Shown here: one piece after another, positions 45,527 through 53,719 of the stretch
Numbering within the stretch: the stretch's first letter is position 1
Layout: every line of letters starts with the position of its first letter
DNA from: JAVBQJ01 sp031549115
Lineage (GTDB): Bacteria > Verrucomicrobiota > Lentisphaeria > Victivallales > Victivallaceae
Length of the DNA: 64,000 bases
NCBI GenBank assembly: GCA_031549115.1
Contig: JAVBQJ010000071.1
Span: 7,451 to 71,450 of the forward strand
Direction of reading: 5' to 3'
Translations under genes and position numbers: made by a program
The notes under the pieces: generated by a model
What the model saw: the letters and a program-made list of their open reading frames with translations, nothing else
The model's database searches: none
What the model was told of the DNA's origin: nothing

Positions 45527-46705
45527 TTATGGATTCAACGGCAGGGTGTCCTGCGCGGTGATGTGGCGATCCTGATCGGTGAAACGGATGTCGATGGCCT
45601 TCGGCGCCAGCGTGACGGCGGTACCGGTATAATGGGCCATGTCCTTGCCGGGGAGGGAGCCCACGACCACCGGACACGGCTGGCCGAGATGATCGCGTGC
45701 TTCGCCCGGGCGGGTGACGTACAGGTCATGCATGTGGCCGCTGAGCATCAGCTGCGGCCGGACCTGTTCCCGGAGCAGGCGGCACCATTCGGCGTAAATG
45801 TCTTGCTCGATATCGAAAGGCGCCGGGGCGACCTCCGAAAACGGCACGTGGGAAATCACCAGCCGGTATTGCACGCCGGGGGCCAGATATTCGCGGTCGG
45901 CATCGGCGATGACCCGTTTCAGAAATTCGGTTTCGCGCTGCCGGAAGGCGTGACAGGCGATGGTATTGCCGTATTCCGGGCTGGTGTCGGCCTTGTCTTC
46001 GCCGCAGTCGAGTACGATACCCCAGACCGGACCGACGCGAAAGGTGAAGTAGGAGTTGCCGTTTGATGTCGGCGTGTGCTCCGCCAGTTTTTCCGCATGA
46101 ACGCCGCGCATATCGTGATTGCCGCGCGAGAACACCGCCGGAATCTCCCCCTTGGTGATCTGCCCGGCAATCGCGTGAATCGTGGCGAAGTTGCGGATAT
46201 CGCCGCCGTCTTCGGGAGTGTCGCCATTGAGAATCAACAGATCCAGTTCGCCGGCAAGATACCCCGCCGCCGCGACCGGCGCTTCCACCCGGTTATGGGC
46301 ATCGGCGATATGGTAGATATGAACGGTATCCCCGGAGACCGGGCGGAAGTCGAAGCCGAGTTCCCGGACTTCGCCGGTTTTGGAAAAATACGGCAGCCGC
46401 TCTTCCACTTCGCGGTAGCGGATGGTGTAATGCCGGGCGGCGTCAAGCTCCTTCATCGGCACGGTCATCCGGTGGGTGGTGGTCTCGGAGCGCAGAATAC
46501 CGCAGGAGTCGTCGAAGTACTCTTTGCCGTTGACCTCGCACCACATCAGCGTCTCCTTATTCACCGGCACCAGAATCTGGTATTCGTCGCCGACAGCGTA
46601 CACAACCGGATAGGTGGCGAAGGTCTCCTGCGGCAACGCAGGAGCGGCAACGAGCGCGCCGGACACGCCAAACAGAAGGACGAACAGCAGTTGTATTTTT
46701 TTCAT
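45527..46705 (-). CDS. Secreted calcineurin-like metallophosphoesterase
   Basis: 392 residues from the ATG at 46705 (RBS ggagctgaaa within the upstream frame; an ATG at 46717 is less likely). Signal peptide MKKIQLLFVLLFGVSGALVAA. An N-terminal beta-sandwich (~25-130) precedes the catalytic domain with metal-binding motifs HIADAHNR, LNGDTPEDGGD, RGNHDMRG, ISHVPF and SGHMHD. It removes phosphate from an unidentified ester outside the cytoplasm. Situated 22 bases after lacI; its place in a glycan operon suggests dephosphorylation of a sugar or lipid substituent, an inference. Confidence 0.85.
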   Translation of the reverse strand: MKKIQLLFVLLFGVSGALVAAPALPQETFATYPVVYAVGDEYQILVPVNKETLMWCEVNGKEYFDDSCGILRSETTTHRMTVPMKELDAARHYTIRYREVEERLPYFSKTGEVRELGFDFRPVSGDTVHIYHIADAHNRVEAPVAAAGYLAGELDLLILNGDTPEDGGDIRNFATIHAIAGQITKGEIPAVFSRGNHDMRGVHAEKLAEHTPTSNGNSYFTFRVGPVWGIVLDCGEDKADTSPEYGNTIACHAFRQRETEFLKRVIADADREYLAPGVQYRLVISHVPFSEVAPAPFDIEQDIYAEWCRLLREQVRPQLMLSGHMHDLYVTRPGEARDHLGQPCPVVVGSLPGKDMAHYTGTAVTLAPKAIDIRFTDQDRHITAQDTLPLNP

Positions 46706-46727
46706 TTTCAGCTCCATGGGTTCCGGT

Positions 46728-47801
46728 TTATCGCAGCGAAAACGGTTTGGCCGGGGCGGCGCCGGTGGATTCGCGCACCACCAGATTGGCCTTCAGCAAT
46801 ACCTGGTTGGGGATGTGGTCCCAGTCGGGTTTCTCCAATTGATGCAGCAACAGCTGCCACGCCGCCTGCGCCGACTCCGCCTGCCGCATGTCGATGCTGG
46901 TGAGAGTGATATGATTGTATTCGGCGATCAGCATATTATCCGAACCGATCACCGAGATGTCCTTCGGCACCTGGGCTCCGAGCTCCTGCAGCCCACGCAG
47001 CAGGCCGAATGCGAGCAGGTCATTCTGGCATTGGATGGCGGTGACCCTGGGTTTGCACTCGAACAGGGTTCGCGCCGCCCGGTAGCCGTCCTCGATCATG
47101 CCCTCGCCGCGCCGGCTCCGGCACACGAACGCCGGATCCCAGTCGGTAACGCCGTACTCCCGCAGCGTCTGCAGGATGATCTGGTGCGACTGGTTGTTGG
47201 CGCTGTCATTGTCGCCGGATACGGTATGGGCGATATGGCGGTGTCCCTGCGACAGCAGCATCCGCAATCCGGCCTGCACCGCGGTGAGGTTATCGACCTG
47301 AACGGTAAACAGACCCGGGTGTGTTTCCATATCCTGCGGGGGGCCGATCACCACCAGCGGCCGTTGCGTCGCCAGCAGCCGTTCGATCGCCGGGGCCACC
47401 GTCTGAAAGCAGCTCAGGTACGCCGCCACAGCGGCATAATCATTCTGAACGATGTGTTCAAAGGTCTGGCGTTGCCCTTCGGCGTCCGCCGGCAACTCCA
47501 GCAGCACCACCTGGTAGCCGTCCGGGGTGCATTGCGCTTTGAAGGTCTCGATCAGCGAATACTGGTTGGTCACATCCAGCCGCGGCAATACCAGCGCCAC
47601 CTGTTTGCTGTGCCCCACCTTCAGCGACACCGCGGCCTGGTTCGGCATGTAACCCATGTCGGCAGCCAGCTTCTGGATGCGTTCCCGGGTTTCGGCTTTG
47701 ATCCGGGGCAGGTTGCGCAAAGCCATGCTCACGGTCGCATGACTCAGCTGCGCCTCTCGGGCAATGTCGTAAATCGTTACCGCCACTTTGACCGACCCCA
47801 T
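46728..47801 (-). CDS. LacI family transcriptional regulator
   Basis: 357 residues. N-terminal helix-turn-helix TIYDIAREAQLSHATVSMALRN with hinge helix (NQAAVSLKVG), then a periplasmic-binding-like sensor domain (~65-340; QVALVLPRLDV, ITLTSIDM). The ATG at 47801 lacks a good RBS; a GTG five codons later is an alternative. Preceded by a consensus promoter and an operator within the transcript, so it is autorepressed. First gene of the lacI-phosphoesterase-pseudopilin-DUF4838 operon and divergent from the GH36 gene. Confidence 0.9.
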   Translation of the reverse strand: MGSVKVAVTIYDIAREAQLSHATVSMALRNLPRIKAETRERIQKLAADMGYMPNQAAVSLKVGHSKQVALVLPRLDVTNQYSLIETFKAQCTPDGYQVVLLELPADAEGQRQTFEHIVQNDYAAVAAYLSCFQTVAPAIERLLATQRPLVVIGPPQDMETHPGLFTVQVDNLTAVQAGLRMLLSQGHRHIAHTVSGDNDSANNQSHQIILQTLREYGVTDWDPAFVCRSRRGEGMIEDGYRAARTLFECKPRVTAIQCQNDLLAFGLLRGLQELGAQVPKDISVIGSDNMLIAEYNHITLTSIDMRQAESAQAAWQLLLHQLEKPDWDHIPNQVLLKANLVVRESTGAAPAKPFSLR

Positions 47802-47815
47802 GCTGTTTACAGAAA

Positions 47816-47833
47816 GTTAATCGAGTAAATTAT
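47816..47833 (+). promoter_or_regulatory. LacI-type operator 1
   Basis: GTTAATCGAGTAAATTAT, with imperfect palindrome TTAATCGAGTAA centred on CG, just downstream of the lacI transcription start. An identical 18-mer is 130 bases away at 47946. Confidence 0.75.
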
Positions 47834-47843
47834 GTTTGAGAAT

Positions 47844-47872
47844 ATTATAGCAAACAAAGCTCCCATTGTCAA
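47844..47872 (-). promoter_or_regulatory. lacI operon promoter
   Basis: Perfect consensus on the minus strand: TTGACA (47872-47867), 17-base spacer, TATAAT (47849-47844). Confidence 0.88.
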
Positions 47873-47945
47873 GAGTAGTTATGAAAAAAAGTGCTTTTTT
47901 TATTGTTTTTTGATAAAATCCCGAATTTGTGGTTGTAAACCTGGT

Positions 47946-47966
47946 GTTAATCGAGTAAATTATAAT
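47946..47966 (+). promoter_or_regulatory. LacI-type operator 2 overlapping the GH36 -10 box
   Basis: Second copy of GTTAATCGAGTAAATTAT (47946-47963); TATAAT (47961-47966) overlaps its end. The -35 of this promoter is poor (around 47938), so activation or a weak promoter is possible. Repressor bound here would block the GH36 gene. Confidence 0.7.
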
Positions 47967-48007
47967 TGAAAACAGTAACACTTGAAAATGGGGAACAGAA
48001 TCGTATT

Positions 48008-50206
48008 ATGATAAAGCTTAACCGGCTTCCGCATTCGTTCGAGTTGGTGACCCGCCATACTTCGTATATGCTCGGCGTCTCCGCCGACGGCAAGCTGCAG
48101 CACTGGTTCTGGGGAGTCCGCCCGGAAGGAGCCGAACCCCGCCCCATTTCGCCGGATTTGAAGCTGGATTCCAATTTTTCCAGCCAGGACGATCAGACCG
48201 AGCAGCTCGAGGTGAAAAGTTACGGCGAAATCATTTATCACGGCGTCGGTTTGAAATTGAATTTTCGTCTCCCCGACGGCAGCGAAATTCGGGACTGTCG
48301 GTTGCGTTTCGAAAAGGCGGGGGTCGTTGCCGATGCCCGTCCCGCCCTTGCGCCCGCATCGCCGGTGCGTGACACGGCTTCGCGCGAAACCCTGGTGATT
48401 CACCTGGCCGATCCGGTATACCCGCTCCGGGTCCGGCTGTATTACCGGGTCACCGAAGAACTCGACATCATCGAACGCTGGATGGAAGTGGAGAATAGTT
48501 CCCGCGATGTTGTGATCGCGGTGGAAAAACTGAGTTTCGCGTCGGTGCCGTTCCCGTCGGGCACGACGGAACTGACCTCGCTTTCCGGGCGTTGGGGGCA
48601 TGAATTCAATGCCACCCGGGGTGCGTTGCCGGTGGGAACTACGCTGATCGAATCGCACGGCCTGACCACCAGTGCGGACGCCAACCCCGGATTTCTACTC
48701 AACCGGCCGCATCAGGCGTGGGAGGAGCATGGGACAGTTTACTTCGGCGCGCTGGCGTTCAGCGGTCATTACGAATTGGCGTTCGAGCGCCAATCCAGCG
48801 GGATGGTGCATTTGCATGCCGGCTACAATTCATTGGATTTCGAACTGCTTCTGGCCCCCGGCGAATGCCATGCCACCCCGCAGGCGATTCTCGGCTGCTG
48901 CCCGGACGGCTGGGGCGGCGCCAGCCGCCGGATGCACCGGCTGATCCGCGACCGCATCCAGCCCGCGCCGCCGCAACAGGAGTTCCTGCGTCCGGTGCTT
49001 TACAACAGCTGGGAGGCGACCATGTTCGATATCCGTGTTGCGGACCAGATGGCTCTGGCGGAAAAAGCGGCGGCAATCGGGATCGAGCTTTTTTGCATGG
49101 ATGACGGCTGGTTCGGAGCGCGGCGCGCCGACAACGCCGGATTGGGCGACTGGTTTCCGGCGCAGGAATTGTTCCCGGACGGTCTCAAGCCGCTGAGCGA
49201 CCATGTGCGCAAACTGGGGATGAAATTCGGTCTGTGGGTGGAGCCGGAGATGGTCAACCCCGACTCCGAGCTCTTTCGGGCGCATCCGGAGTGGGCGCTC
49301 CAGGTACCGGGACGGCCGTTGCGTGAATCGCGCAACCAGTTGATTCTGGATTTCGGGCGCGAAGAGGTGGTGGAGTATATCTACGGGCGGCTGGAAGCGC
49401 TGGTCGTCGAAGCCGGAGTGGATTTCTTCAAGTGGGATATGAACCGGCGGCCGAGCGAAAACGGCTCGGAGGCCGGCCGGGCGCTATGGCGGCGCCATGC
49501 GGAAAAGGTCTATGACATCATGGACCGGCTGCGGGCGCAATATCCGCATCTGGCGATTCAGAGCTGCTCCTCCGGCGGCGCCCGGATCGATGCCGGTATC
49601 CTCGGCCGCACCGATCAGGCGTGGACTTCAGACAATACCGATGCGATGGACCGGATGCAGATTCAGGAGGGTTACAGTCTCCTGTACCCGGCCCGCGCGA
49701 TGGAATGCTGGGTTACCGACGAGGTCAACCCCCAGACCGGGCGGATTTGGCCGGTGAGTCTGCGCTTCGATGTCGCTATGCGCGGCACGCTCGGCATCGG
49801 TACTGATTTGAATGAAATGACACCGGAAGAATTGGAACAGTTCCGTACCTACATCGCCTTTTATAAGCGCATTCGTCCGGTGGTGCAAGCCGGCGAGCTG
49901 CACCGGCTCGTCCGCAGTGAGGAAAACGGCGCCAGCATCATCGAATACGTGCTCCCGGACGCTTCCAGCGCCGTAGTCAGCATCGTCCGCGGCTGGTGCC
50001 GGATTTCCAACTTCCTGGCACCGTGCCCGCTATTCGGACTCGATCCTGCCGCCGATTACGAAATTTTCGACTGGCACGGCAAGCTGATCGACTGCCGCAG
50101 CGGCTACGAACTCGCGACCCGCGGCATCGAAGTCAATTCATTTTATGAATATCGCGCCCACACCGTTTCCGGTTTCAGCGCCACCTATCATTTGAAGCGG
50201 CGGTGA
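48008..50206 (+). CDS. GH36 alpha-galactosidase
   Basis: 732 residues from the ATG at 48008; the frame reaches a TTG at 47966, which is inside the -10 box. Typical GH36 size and order: N-terminal beta-supersandwich (~1-300), TIM barrel with LFCMDDGWFGARR (~360), FGLWVEPEMVNPDS, nucleophile Asp in FKWDMNR (~476), SCSSGGARID, acid/base Asp in TSDNTD (~540), and a C-terminal beta-sheet. No signal peptide, so it acts on imported alpha-galactosides such as raffinose-type sugars or melibiose. Controlled with the divergent LacI operon through twin operators. A repeat element starts 12 bases after the stop. Confidence 0.93.
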   Translation: MIKLNRLPHSFELVTRHTSYMLGVSADGKLQHWFWGVRPEGAEPRPISPDLKLDSNFSSQDDQTEQLEVKSYGEIIYHGVGLKLNFRLPDGSEIRDCRLRFEKAGVVADARPALAPASPVRDTASRETLVIHLADPVYPLRVRLYYRVTEELDIIERWMEVENSSRDVVIAVEKLSFASVPFPSGTTELTSLSGRWGHEFNATRGALPVGTTLIESHGLTTSADANPGFLLNRPHQAWEEHGTVYFGALAFSGHYELAFERQSSGMVHLHAGYNSLDFELLLAPGECHATPQAILGCCPDGWGGASRRMHRLIRDRIQPAPPQQEFLRPVLYNSWEATMFDIRVADQMALAEKAAAIGIELFCMDDGWFGARRADNAGLGDWFPAQELFPDGLKPLSDHVRKLGMKFGLWVEPEMVNPDSELFRAHPEWALQVPGRPLRESRNQLILDFGREEVVEYIYGRLEALVVEAGVDFFKWDMNRRPSENGSEAGRALWRRHAEKVYDIMDRLRAQYPHLAIQSCSSGGARIDAGILGRTDQAWTSDNTDAMDRMQIQEGYSLLYPARAMECWVTDEVNPQTGRIWPVSLRFDVAMRGTLGIGTDLNEMTPEELEQFRTYIAFYKRIRPVVQAGELHRLVRSEENGASIIEYVLPDASSAVVSIVRGWCRISNFLAPCPLFGLDPAADYEIFDWHGKLIDCRSGYELATRGIEVNSFYEYRAHTVSGFSATYHLKRR

Positions 50207-50217
50207 GGGGGAGAATG

Positions 50218-50691
50218 AATGTGGGGAACTCCTCGTCCCCCACACCCCGCATCACAAGACCCTGCACCTCTGCTGCGAATGCCGGTTGGGCTAGTGTGCG
50301 CATGGAAAAGGACGCAAAGGACGCAAAGGACGCGGCGATATGGCGTGCCATACCGCTGTCCGTGGCGCGCCTCCAACGGCCGGTGTGCCGTGGATGTGGA
50401 CTCGACATAACTCACACGCCTAACGCCAACCATCAACCTGCGATCGCGCACGGGGGAGCGCCGGTCAGGCGCGACCGTGCCGTTAGGAATTGGCCGCATC
50501 GCGGCCAAGGAGCACGGCACGGAGCCTCCCCCGGCGAACGGCGCGTTTTCGCGCGCTGAGGGGGTCGCGCCCGAACGACCGGCAGGGAGTGAGCAGCGAA
50601 CAGAGTATTTGCCGCCAATTGGCGGCAAATACGTGAAGCCGAGCGGCTGAGCGATCCGGGGGAATGGGGGCCGGGCCCCCGCGGTTGCCGG
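50218..50691 (+). repeat. ~480-bp dispersed repeat, copy iv, in the 50207-50773 gap
   Basis: Inverted relative to copy iii (24000-24480) and almost identical over about 430 bases. Begins 12 bases after the GH36 stop with hairpin GTGGGGAAC-tcctc-GTCCCCCAC (one mismatch). Contains the same 28-base palindrome (50605-50632) and GCGCG hairpin. One stem is replaced: TTGGCCGC-atc-GCGGCCAA here versus TTGGCG...CGCCAA in copy iii. The remaining ~80 bases to the next gene hold nothing recognisable. Confidence 0.85.
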
Positions 50692-50773
50692 GGTGCAATG
50701 CGGCCCCGCGTACACCAACAAAAATCTCCACACCCGCCGGACCGGCGGCGCACAATCAACCGCCGTTGCGAAA

Positions 50774-51124
50774 TCACACACCTGCGGAATTATTGTCATC
50801 CTTCTTCCGCCTGCGAGCCTTTCTTCTCTCCTCACGTTGCTCCGTCTCGCGATTTCTTTCCCGCGAAGACTTGAGCCCGACGGCGGCGGTCCAGCCAAGA
50901 AACATTGCAAACAGGAACAGCAACAACAGTTCGAAGTGGACAGTGGTTCTGGCCAGGACATTTACGACCAACACCAAAACAACGAAGCCGAAAGCCACCA
51001 CACAAACGCACCCGCCCAGCATCTTTCCCGCCGATATTGACACATTGCTGTTTTGCCCCTGAAAAAAGGCAAACGACGCCAGCACACTGATAAGGAAGAA
51101 ACCCAGAAAAATCAACAATTCCAT
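50774..51124 (-). CDS. Small membrane protein downstream of the flotillin gene
   Basis: 116 residues from the ATG at 51124 (RBS gggggacagg); the frame extends to a TTG that overlaps this RBS. Three hydrophobic segments: LLIFLGFFLISVLASFAFF, MLGGCVCVVAFGFVVLVLVVNV and ELLLLFLFAMFLGWTAAV, then a very basic tail (SSRERNRETEQREERRKARRRKK). Family not recognised. It is third in line after nfeD and flotillin, 65 bases downstream across a hairpin, so it may be transcribed at a lower level. Confidence 0.65.
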   Translation of the reverse strand: MELLIFLGFFLISVLASFAFFQGQNSNVSISAGKMLGGCVCVVAFGFVVLVLVVNVLARTTVHFELLLLFLFAMFLGWTAAVGLKSSRERNRETEQREERRKARRRKKDDNNSAGV

Positions 51125-51145
51125 CCTGTCCCCCAAAAGACTTAA

Positions 51146-51180
51146 GGGGGAGACAGAGGGAACACCTTCTGCCTCCCCCC
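51146..51180 (-). terminator. Hairpin between flotillin and the small membrane gene
   Basis: On the plus strand GGGGGAG/CTCCCCC outer and CAGA/TCTG inner stems around a tetraloop. No T-tract follows on the minus strand, so it may be an attenuator or mRNA-stability hairpin, not a strict terminator. Confidence 0.5.
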
Positions 51181-51189
51181 GCTAATTGC

Positions 51190-52836
51190 TTACGCCTTCG
51201 GCGTCTCGGGCGCTTGCGGCTCTTCGGAGGCGTTGGACACCTTGCCGAGATAGCCCGGCAGGTCCAGACCGGCCATCGCGGCCACGTCATGCAGCGGCGG
51301 CAAGCTCTGCATCATGCCGGACAGAAAATTCGCAGTCGAGGTTTTGCCGTCCTGCCGGCCGCCGTCCCAGACGGTGAACTTGTCGATCTTGATATTCTTG
51401 ATCGCTTCGGTTTGCAAACCGACGATTTCCTGCAATTTTTCGATCAGCAGCATCCGGCCGGCGGCTTCGCTGTCCTGGCCGCAGGCTTCGATGATCTTCT
51501 GGTAACCGTCGCCCTTGGCTTTCAGGATTTCGAAGTTACCGCGCGCTTCGGCGGAGAGCTTGGCATAAATCGCATCGGCGGCACCGTTGGCTTCGCGGCG
51601 CAGACGTTCGGCTTCGGCTTCGGCCTGGATTTCGATCTGCTGCTTATGGATTTCCGCCGGTACGATCACTTCGGCGCGCTGTTTTTCCATTTCCATGCCG
51701 GCGCGGGTTTCCTGTACCGCTTTTTCGGCTTCGAACTGCGCCTGCTCGATCTTGGCGGCGGCAACCCGGCGCACGGTTTCGGCACGGCGGTAGGCTTCGG
51801 CTTCGGCTTCGGCACGGGTCGCGTTGGAGTTGGCGATTTCAATCGACGCGACGTTTTCACCCTGCGTAGCGACCGAGTCGGCCTGCTTCACCGCGATACG
51901 TTTTTTCTGCTCCGCCTCGGCTTCACCGGCCATCGCGGTGGCATTGGCGCCGGCAACCGCGATACGCTCCTGCTTCTTCGCCTCGGCTTCACCGGCTATC
52001 GCCAGCGCGTCGGCCTGCTTCACCGCGATACGCTTGTTGCGGTCGGCGTCGGCTTCCCCGGTGGCCGCCTGGGTTTCCGCCTGGGCGACCGCGATACGGC
52101 GCTCCTGGGCGGCACGGGCTTCGCCGGAAACCGCTTCGGCTTCGGCCTGCGACACCGCGATGCGCTCCTGCTTCTTCGCGTCGGCTTCCCCGGTACTGCC
52201 CTTACGCTCTTCTTCGGCGACGTCGATTTTCGCTTTGTTGATCGCTTCGCTGGCGGCGCGCTTGCCGATGGCGTCGATATAGCCGCTGCTGTCGGTGATG
52301 TCGGTGATGTTGACGTTCAACAGCTCCAGGCCGATCTTTTTCAATTCTTCGGCGACGTTGTTTTCCACCTGGCGCAGAAAAGTCTCGCGGTCGGCGTTGA
52401 TCTCTTCGATGGTCATCGACGCGATCACCAGACGCAACTGTCCGAGAATGATGTCCTTGGACAGATTGGCGATCGCTTCGGGGCTCTGGCCGAACAGACG
52501 CTCGGCGGCGTTCCCCATGATCTCCGGCTTGGTGCTGACGCCGACGGTGAATACACTCGGGACGTTGATGCGGATATTCTGCTTGCACAACGCCTTGTCG
52601 AGGTTGACTTCCAACTGCAACGGGCGCAGGGAAATATAGCCGTAATCCTGAAATACCGGCATCACGAACTTGGCGCCGCCGTGGATACAGTGCGCCGCCT
52701 GGTTGCTTTTGGTGCGCCCGTAAATGACCATGATCCGGTCCGACGGACATTTGCGGTAACGCGACGCGAACATGATAAAAAGAACCAATAAGACGACTAC
52801 CGCCATCACAATGTAAAGTGCAATTTGTCCACCCAT
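51190..52836 (-). CDS. Flotillin-like membrane scaffold protein with 22-residue repeats
   Basis: 548 residues (RBS aaggagg). N-terminal membrane hairpin or anchor MGGQIALYIVMAVVVLLVLF, then an SPFH/band-7 domain (~25-200; ELKKIGLELLNVNITDI), then a long flotillin coiled coil. Residues 216-325 are five exact-length 22-residue repeats (GEAxAxxxxRIAVxQA pattern), then a more regular EA-rich coil and a C-terminal domain (KIDKFTVWDGG). Flotillins organise membrane microdomains. The upstream gene encodes an NfeD-like partner, the classical YuaF-YuaG (FloT) pairing. Confidence 0.92.
   Translation of the reverse strand: MGGQIALYIVMAVVVLLVLFIMFASRYRKCPSDRIMVIYGRTKSNQAAHCIHGGAKFVMPVFQDYGYISLRPLQLEVNLDKALCKQNIRINVPSVFTVGVSTKPEIMGNAAERLFGQSPEAIANLSKDIILGQLRLVIASMTIEEINADRETFLRQVENNVAEELKKIGLELLNVNITDITDSSGYIDAIGKRAASEAINKAKIDVAEEERKGSTGEADAKKQERIAVSQAEAEAVSGEARAAQERRIAVAQAETQAATGEADADRNKRIAVKQADALAIAGEAEAKKQERIAVAGANATAMAGEAEAEQKKRIAVKQADSVATQGENVASIEIANSNATRAEAEAEAYRRAETVRRVAAAKIEQAQFEAEKAVQETRAGMEMEKQRAEVIVPAEIHKQQIEIQAEAEAERLRREANGAADAIYAKLSAEARGNFEILKAKGDGYQKIIEACGQDSEAAGRMLLIEKLQEIVGLQTEAIKNIKIDKFTVWDGGRQDGKTSTANFLSGMMQSLPPLHDVAAMAGLDLPGYLGKVSNASEEPQAPETPKA
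51862..52191 (-). repeat. 66-bp coding tandem repeat in the flotillin gene
   Basis: Five 66-base units in register encode residues 216-325; each begins with codons for GEA and carries RIAV at unit positions 10-13. Confidence 0.85.
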
Positions 52837-52881
52837 GAAAAATACCTCCTTAAAATTCCGCAGTATATATATTCTGTATTA

Positions 52882-53463
52882 TTATATTTTTTCCACGACA
52901 TAGCAATCGTGTCCGACCGCCTCGACCACCTTCACCGGGGTCCCGGACGAAAGCGCCGCGTCGGCAATCGCTTTGACCTGCCGGGTACATCCGGCGAACC
53001 GGACAGTAACCATCCCGCCGGGCATCCGCCCTGCCGGAATGCCGAGATAGACACTTCCGGTCTGGCCGATAAAGTCGGCGGTTTCCAGGTTTCCGGATTG
53101 CTGCATACGGATGAACAGCCAGACAATCAGCGTCGTCAGCACCATCATCACCAGTCCGCAGAAAACCGCGATCACCAATCCGCCGATCCCCATGCCGCCC
53201 CAGAAAAATCCGGCCCAACCGAAGAAAGCCAGAAACGCGACGATGCTGCGCAACGAGAAGAAGCTGACGAAAGAAAGTTCACCCGGACCGCCGAGGTCCA
53301 CGTCCGACGGATCAAACGTCGAGTCCGCGTCCTCCGCGCCTCCAATGCCGATCAGCATCAGAATCACTTGCAGCACGAATACCGCGCTGCCGCCCAACGC
53401 CAGGTAGAAATAAAACTCCCGGCTGTCCGACAGAAACCGATTGAACTGTTCAATCCATTCCAC
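52882..53463 (-). CDS. NfeD-like (YuaF/YqiJ-type) membrane protein
   Basis: 193 residues from a GTG at 53463 with a perfect RBS (aaggagg). Helices: FYFYLALGGSAVFVLQVILMLIG (~18-40) and two or three more around ~72-118 (SIVAFLAFFGWAGFFWGG, LVIAVFCGLVMMVLTTLIVWLF). The C-terminal OB-fold (~128-193; GQTGSVYLGIPAGRMPGG) is typical of NfeD family partners of flotillins. No ClpP-like protease domain. 45 bases upstream of the flotillin gene on the same strand, so a two-gene microdomain module. Confidence 0.85.
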   Translation of the reverse strand: MEWIEQFNRFLSDSREFYFYLALGGSAVFVLQVILMLIGIGGAEDADSTFDPSDVDLGGPGELSFVSFFSLRSIVAFLAFFGWAGFFWGGMGIGGLVIAVFCGLVMMVLTTLIVWLFIRMQQSGNLETADFIGQTGSVYLGIPAGRMPGGMVTVRFAGCTRQVKAIADAALSSGTPVKVVEAVGHDCYVVEKI

Positions 53464-53600
53464 TGTATTTACCTCCTTGGTTACAGTCCTGTCATAATAT
53501 TAAACGGATTCCCCAAAATGCAAATAAAAAAAAGCCCCGCAGGGAAATTATCGGCAAAAAATATAAATTGCCGCAGAGGCAGTTTCAAGGGAGGCGACTT

Positions 53601-53630
53601 TGCGTGGCGGAGACGAGGAGTCCCCCGCAT
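53601..53630 (+). repeat. Hairpin with GAGGA loop, degenerate repeat end
   Basis: GCGG-GAC-gagga-GTC-CCCCGCA with mismatches. Same five-base loop as the perfect hairpin at 62124-62150 and the end of the 24.5 kb repeat. It lies upstream of the 53720 gene. Confidence 0.5.
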
Positions 53631-53719
53631 TCTCTCCTCCGCTTACAAAAACAATTTCGCGACTGGAAAAAACCTCGATACGGGCTTATAGTTCTTCCAT
53701 GTCGAAAGGAAACCGGTCC

